Below, in pieces: positions 14,621 to 18,678 of a DNA stretch of 18,678 nt. Source of the stretch: JAJPHU01 sp035553375. Lineage in GTDB: Bacteria > Planctomycetota > Planctomycetia > Gemmatales > Gemmataceae. Position numbers and translations under genes: made by a program. The notes under the pieces were generated by a model. It had not been told where the DNA came from. It saw only the letters and a list, made by a program, of their open reading frames with translations, and ran no database searches. Location of the stretch: positions 1-18,678 of the forward strand of contig DATNCY010000165.1 in assembly GCA_035553375.1 (NCBI GenBank). Direction: 5' to 3'. Numbering within the stretch: the stretch's first letter is position 1; every line of letters begins with the position of its first letter.

Positions 14621-17600
14621 TCAGCGCAGGCCGGCGTTCGTCTCGAACCCGCGAACCTGAGCGCGCAGGGTGGGGAGGTCGGCTACCATGAGAGTGTTGT
14701 CCGGACCGGGCCAGGCCAGGTAACGGCCATCAGGGCTAAATCTTTGCGAGCGTTCGGAAAGGTCGCCCGGCCCCACCAGGAGTTCGAGGAAGACTTGCCC
14801 TTGCGGGAATGTCTGGAGCGCGCGCAAGCTGTCACGACCCGGTCGCCGCAAGTCGTGACGAATCCCCCAGACACTATCCGGAGAGACGGCAAATGCAGGG
14901 TATTTGATCGGGCGTACCGGCATGCACCCCGCAATGTCCCCGACACGGTAGTCTGTCGGTTCGTTCCCTCCCGCGATCCAGTGCCGGCTGCCTGGCGTTA
15001 CCAGCCCATAGATTTCCGCTCCCTCCGCCTTGTGGGGGAATGGCTCGCGCACGAGGCGCTTGCCGGTGGCCACTTCGCGAATCTCGAAACGGATGGCCTG
15101 AACGGGTGACCGCGGGCCAGCCCACCAGTAATACTTGCCGTCCGGGGTCACGCCCGAGGTGAAGAACCCCTTTTCCCCCGGTTGCGGCGGCCGTACCAGG
15201 GGACTCAGGACGCGGAGGCCGTCGGTCGTCAGTTCACGCGCCACCGTTTGCCATTTCTCGCCAAACTCGGTTTCCTCCTCTTCGCGGATTGACAGGAACC
15301 GGCCGGAGGCGTAGACCAGCCGGTCGAAACCGCGCGGCAATTTCCAGGGACCGTATTTTCGGCAGTTCTGCAAATCCACAAGCAGCGTCTGCGCCGGGTT
15401 GCCGCCGCTGGCATAGCCCAGCCAGCGCCCGTCGTCGCTGAGGGCCACAGCCGCGTTGGCTGCCCAGTACGATCCGTGCGGAGCCTGGAAGACCGCGACT
15501 TGCACGCCCTGAGTCAAACCGCGCGATATGTCCCAGACGCGAATTTCGAAGTTGCCGTCCATTGACGCCAGCCGCTGGCCATTGCTGGACCAGGTGACCC
15601 AGGCGACCGGGTCGCGATGGCCGCGCAGGGGGCGCAGGAGTTCCGGTCGTACCAGCTCACAAACGGCCGCACCGTCCACCCGTGCCCCGACGAAGCGGCG
15701 CGAATCGCGGGCGAATCCCAGGGGAATGAACGGACTGGTCAGGATCTGGGCGCCCGTGGCGATGTCCCACACCCGACAGGATTGCGGTCGCGCCCCGGCA
15801 ATCAACCAGCGCCCGTCGGGACTGAAGAGGAGGTGGCGCACTTCCGGCCCGACCACGGCAAAATCCTGATGCTGCGTGCCCCGGAGATTCAGAAGCCGAA
15901 CCGCCCCATAACGCATGCCAACGGCCAGCCGTTGATTGTCCGGCGACCATGCCAGGGCCTCGATGACAGCCTTGCACCTGTCCCGCGTCCCGAGCAAGGT
16001 TCCCTGCCGATCGTAGCGCTCGATACCGCCATCGTTATCGCCAATCGCGAGAAGCGAGGCATCGGCATTGAATGCAGCCGCTGTGTAAACCGCGTCGCCG
16101 CGAGCGACGGCCTTCCAGGATTGCACTTTTTCCAGACCGGGCAGCGACCAGGACTCGACCTGGCCATTGGCACGGCAACACCACAGCGTTTTCCCCGCAA
16201 GGTCAAAGGCCACCGCCAGCACATCGATGCCCTTGTCGCCACGATGGTCCGCCAACCGGCTGCGCGTCCTGGCATCCCAGAGTTCGAGTTGCCCGCCCGG
16301 TCGTGCGAAGGCCAGGAACCGGCCATCGGGACTGTACGCCAGGCGTACCTGTCGCGCCTCGATCTTCAAGGGCGTGGAGACGGACAGCTTTTGTTTCGCG
16401 TCCCACCACATCAGACCAGCCTGCGTCCCGATTACAACCTCGTGTCCATCCGGGTGCAGCGCTACCGGCCAGATAAGGAATGGGGAACGCGGGAGACAGG
16501 CTTCGCGGATTATCCGGATATCCGGGAGTGCGCTCGCTGCCACAAACAACGAGCGGATGTCTAACCAAGCCTCCTTACCCTCGGCGGCAGTCGCCGAACC
16601 GGACCGAAGTTTCGCAACCTGCTGGAGCAAATCGAGTGTCTCGAACCGCTGCCCGCAAGTGGGCGTCCGAACGCGCTGCCAGGCGGCGCGCAACAGGAAC
16701 TGCTCCTCCATCAGGAGCCGCTTCTCCTGCAGGGCATCCGTCTCTTTCTCCAGGTGATCGCGTTTCTCCCGGAGCGTTTCGGTTTCCGTCTCCAGCTGCG
16801 CCCGGCGTTGCGACTCGGAGTCGTAGGCGCGCTGCGCCGCGGTCAGGCCCAGCAGGTTACCTGCGGCAGCGAGCAGCAGGAGGACCGCCAGACTGGCAAA
16901 CACAGCTGCCGGCGGGTTTCGCCGTGCCCAGCGCCGCAGCCGCTCCGTCAGCGTTGGCCTACGGATGCGCAAGGGTTCGTCGTGCAGCCAGCGCCACAGC
17001 TCGTCGGCGAAGGCCCGCGCGGTCGGGAAGCGATCCTCCGGTCGTTTCTCCAAGGCTTTCAGGCAGATTGTCTCCAGGTCATGCGGCACGGCCGGCACAG
17101 CGACGCGGGGCGCGGCCGGATTCCGGTGCATGATCTGGGACAGCAGGGAGTTCACGGAGTCGCCGGCCTTGAAGGGCAGTCGGCCGGTAAGCAGCCGGTA
17201 CAGGATGACGCCAAGGCTATATACATCGCTGCGCCGGTCGGCAGCGCGGCCGCGGCCGTCTGCCTGCTCGGGCGACATGTAGGCCGGGGTGCCGATGATC
17301 GCACCGTCCACAGTCAGCGTCCGCTCGCAATCCAGGTGCCGGGCCAGCCCAAAATCGGTCAACTGCGGCTCCCCTTGCGCATCGAGCATGACGTTCGCCG
17401 GCTTGACGTCCCGGTGAACGACGCCTGCCTCGTGAGCGTAGTCCAGGGCCAGGGCGAGGCGCTGAACCAACTCGGCCGCCTGGCGCAAGTTGTACGGTGT
17501 AGCCCCGCCGCGCAGCCGCTCTTCCAGCGATTCGCCCTCGATCAGTTCCATATCGAGGTAGCGTAAGCCCTCGCGCTGTCCGGCGTCGTGCAGGGGAACA

Positions 17601-18076
17601 ATGTTCGGGTGACGAAGACGGGCCAGGATGTGGGCGTCGCGCGCGAAGCGTGCTGCCAGATCGGGACTGGGAGCCGGGTCGCGCAGTACCTTCAGGGCGA
17701 CCCAGCGGTCAAACTTGGGGTCGTAGGCTTGGTATACCACCGCCGACGCCCCGCGCCCGAGTACGCTCTTGATCCGGTAACGGCCAATGAAGTCCGGGGG
17801 CGGACCTTCCTCGCTGGCAGACGCGGTCGATGTGGGGAGCAATCGGGGCTGGGTAAGGCGGTGCAGATCCTCGACCGCTTCCAGACGCGGTCCCAGGCGG
17901 GCAGCGAGGGCGGCATGGGCCGCGAGGAATTCATACAGATCCGGATCTTCCTCGGCGCGCAAGCGCTTTTCGTATTCTTCGACTAGCGCCTGTACCTGTT
18001 CTTCCAACTCGGGCGGCAGGCACTCATTCGCGGCACCATCGGGCATCGGCAGGGTCGGTTCGTGATTGGGGTTCAT
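14621..18076 (-). CDS. Membrane-anchored Ser/Thr kinase with WD40-like propeller
   Basis: A 1151-residue protein. The N-terminal ~95 residues are acidic and helical. The Hanks-type kinase domain spans about 98-365: glycine loop GRGASAV (107-113), VALKVL with K129, HRDVKPANVM (221-230) with catalytic D223, TDFGLA with D241, the P+1 loop GTPAYMSPEQ (262-271), and SDVYSLGVILYRLLTGRLPF. All catalytic residues are present. A membrane segment lies at about 389-412, then a charged coiled-coil (414-465), then WD40-like repeats to the end (for example LAYSPDGRFLAFARPGGQLELWDA, LAWSPDNQRLAVG, LFSPDGRWLIAG and WVTWSSNGQRLASMDGNFEIRVWD). The C-terminal part would face the periplasm or paryphoplasm. Its start overlaps the sigma factor stop by four bases, so the two are translationally coupled. 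This pairing is common in planctomycetes. Confidence 0.93.
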   Translation of the reverse strand: MNPNHEPTLPMPDGAANECLPPELEEQVQALVEEYEKRLRAEEDPDLYEFLAAHAALAARLGPRLEAVEDLHRLTQPRLLPTSTASASEEGPPPDFIGRYRIKSVLGRGASAVVYQAYDPKFDRWVALKVLRDPAPSPDLAARFARDAHILARLRHPNIVPLHDAGQREGLRYLDMELIEGESLEERLRGGATPYNLRQAAELVQRLALALDYAHEAGVVHRDVKPANVMLDAQGEPQLTDFGLARHLDCERTLTVDGAIIGTPAYMSPEQADGRGRAADRRSDVYSLGVILYRLLTGRLPFKAGDSVNSLLSQIMHRNPAAPRVAVPAVPHDLETICLKALEKRPEDRFPTARAFADELWRWLHDEPLRIRRPTLTERLRRWARRNPPAAVFASLAVLLLLAAAGNLLGLTAAQRAYDSESQRRAQLETETETLREKRDHLEKETDALQEKRLLMEEQFLLRAAWQRVRTPTCGQRFETLDLLQQVAKLRSGSATAAEGKEAWLDIRSLFVAASALPDIRIIREACLPRSPFLIWPVALHPDGHEVVIGTQAGLMWWDAKQKLSVSTPLKIEARQVRLAYSPDGRFLAFARPGGQLELWDARTRSRLADHRGDKGIDVLAVAFDLAGKTLWCCRANGQVESWSLPGLEKVQSWKAVARGDAVYTAAAFNADASLLAIGDNDGGIERYDRQGTLLGTRDRCKAVIEALAWSPDNQRLAVGMRYGAVRLLNLRGTQHQDFAVVGPEVRHLLFSPDGRWLIAGARPQSCRVWDIATGAQILTSPFIPLGFARDSRRFVGARVDGAAVCELVRPELLRPLRGHRDPVAWVTWSSNGQRLASMDGNFEIRVWDISRGLTQGVQVAVFQAPHGSYWAANAAVALSDDGRWLGYASGGNPAQTLLVDLQNCRKYGPWKLPRGFDRLVYASGRFLSIREEEETEFGEKWQTVARELTTDGLRVLSPLVRPPQPGEKGFFTSGVTPDGKYYWWAGPRSPVQAIRFEIREVATGKRLVREPFPHKAEGAEIYGLVTPGSRHWIAGGNEPTDYRVGDIAGCMPVRPIKYPAFAVSPDSVWGIRHDLRRPGRDSLRALQTFPQGQVFLELLVGPGDLSERSQRFSPDGRYLAWPGPDNTLMVADLPTLRAQVRGFETNAGLR

Positions 18077-18480
18077 CGGAGCGATTCGAGCTTGGGCCGC
18101 AATCGCGCCAGACTGCGGTGATAGCGTGTACGAACCTTGTCCAGGCTAACGCCGAGGGCGGTGGCGATGGCGGTTAGCGAGACATCCTGGAAAAAATGAC
18201 GGCACAAGATCTCCCGGTCCAACTCGTCCGGTAGGTCCGCGAGGGCTTCCGCGATGCGCTGCTTCTGCTCGGCCGTGCGCACGTCGTAGCTTGGAGTTGG
18301 GTCGTCTGCCGGGACATCAACGCCGTCAGCCCTCGTGGCGGCATGTGGGATAGGCGGCTTGCGTTTTCCGGCCAGTCCTGCGCGTAACCGTTCACGGGTC
18401 GGTATGGGGACGGCCAATATATGCCGACTTCTACCACTCTTGCCAACTGCTGAGCGGCAACAAGGGTTCCCAAGGGTCAA
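18073..18480 (-). CDS. Sigma-70-like protein with region 4 only (5'-truncated)
   Basis: The C-terminal half, from about residue 68, is sigma-70 region 4: RIAEALADLPDELDREIL, CRHFFQDVSLTAIATALG and the recognition helix VSLDKVRTRYHRSLARLRPKL, which would contact the -35 box. Region 2, which binds core polymerase and the -10 box and is normally about 80 residues, is absent. The first 32 or 33 codons lie inside a MITE-like element (18382-18539) and have no sigma character. The frame upstream of that element is closed by TAA in the minus strand. An internal in-frame GTG (in SYDVRTAEQ) is an alternative start. The product cannot work as a normal sigma factor. It may be a pseudogene kept for its coupling to the kinase, or a region 4-only regulator. 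Confidence 0.6.
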   Translation of the reverse strand: MTLGNPCCRSAVGKSGRSRHILAVPIPTRERLRAGLAGKRKPPIPHAATRADGVDVPADDPTPSYDVRTAEQKQRIAEALADLPDELDREILCRHFFQDVSLTAIATALGVSLDKVRTRYHRSLARLRPKLESLR

Positions 18481-18539
18481 AAAGGGCTGACAACTCGGCC
18501 CCTTTCGGCTAATTCCATTCCACCCCGTGAACGGTTACC
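18382..18539. mobile_element. 158-bp MITE-like element with 15-bp perfect terminal inverted repeats
   Basis: GTAACCGTTCACGGG starts at 18384 and its exact reverse complement CCCGTGAACGGTTAC ends at 18538; similarity continues imperfectly about eight bases further inward. CCTGC flanks both ends (18377-18381 and 18540-18544) and may be a target-site duplication, though the two outer ends differ by one base in length. It has no transposase gene. It lies at the 5' end of the sigma gene and encodes its annotated N-terminus. Confidence 0.65.
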
Positions 18540-18678
18540 CCTGCACCACCATGCCAGGAACTTGGGACGAGATTCCTTTATCCTACCTCCAGGGTCCGGT
18601 GTCGATGTCCGATGCGTTTCTGGTGCGCAGAGGCTACACGCTCCGCCCGATGGTTCGACTGGACTGGGGAGCGATTTT
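18540..18678. other. Window end beyond the MITE-like element
   Basis: 139 bases. On the minus strand the frame of the sigma gene meets TAA within 50 bases, and I see no sigma region 2 in any frame. On the plus strand a frame starting ATG 18551 is open to the window end (42 codons), with no ribosome binding site and no recognised motif. Confidence 0.4.

Noticed and set aside
16754..17566. 270-codon plus-strand open frame inside the kinase gene
   Set aside because: Antisense to the kinase domain, which has all catalytic motifs; a shadow of GC-rich codons.
18551..18678. Plus-strand frame open to the window end (MPGTWDEIPLSYLQG...)
   Set aside because: Only 42 codons, no ribosome binding site, begins just after the MITE-like element, and no motif recognised; could be the start of a real gene but cannot be supported here.

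Overview
The window is high-GC DNA that most resembles an accessory region of a planctomycete chromosome, probably Gemmata-like. The taxonomic clues are: a giant secreted protein whose N-terminus carries a LEDRTLLS motif (the LEPR-XLL type seen in planctomycete surface proteins); a Ser/Thr kinase fused to a membrane segment and a WD40-like propeller, translationally coupled to a sigma-70 region 4 protein; and a DUF2924 / large serine recombinase / small HTH cassette. No database search was possible, so the taxonomy is inference.

Layout. (1) 1-2141, plus strand: three small redox or detoxification-type genes, namely a cupin, an NmrA-like NAD(P)-binding protein and a nitroreductase. A strong hairpin follows the cupin gene. 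(2) 2156-3950: decayed DNA. It holds a frameshifted SDR start, the C-terminal scrap of a zinc alcohol dehydrogenase on the other strand, one intact unknown gene on the minus strand (2660-3079), a small minus-strand ORF broken by TAG, and a pair of 39-bp repeats. (3) 3951-6438: three overlapping plus-strand genes (DUF2924 protein, large serine recombinase, HTH protein), a mobile or integrative module. A minus-strand HARE-HTH gene (6583-7065) faces it and is bracketed by two related palindromes. (4) 7125-8015: gene-free, with an 11-bp triplet repeat, a weak terminator candidate and two 14-bp hairpins. (5) 8016-10006: a group II intron that can be delimited at both ends. It has a GTGCGCC 5' end, a maturase/RT with YADD and no visible endonuclease domain, a canonical domain V, and a domain VI with one bulged A carrying an unusual 80-nt insertion in its terminal loop. 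(6) 10007-10960: gene-free DNA and an internally deleted integrase/transposase. (7) 11056-18480, minus strand: the secreted FG-GAP/LamG/PxKF protein, then (upstream in transcription) the kinase-WD40 gene and the truncated sigma factor. A 158-bp MITE-like element with 15-bp perfect inverted repeats lies at the 5' end of the sigma gene and supplies its first codons.

The most interesting items are the expanded domain VI of the intron, a near-perfect second copy of its 5' exon target 116 bp past its 3' end, the MITE that has capped a sigma factor lacking region 2, and the recombinase cassette with its HARE-HTH neighbour. I did not find a CRISPR array, a tRNA, an rRNA or a clear defence system.
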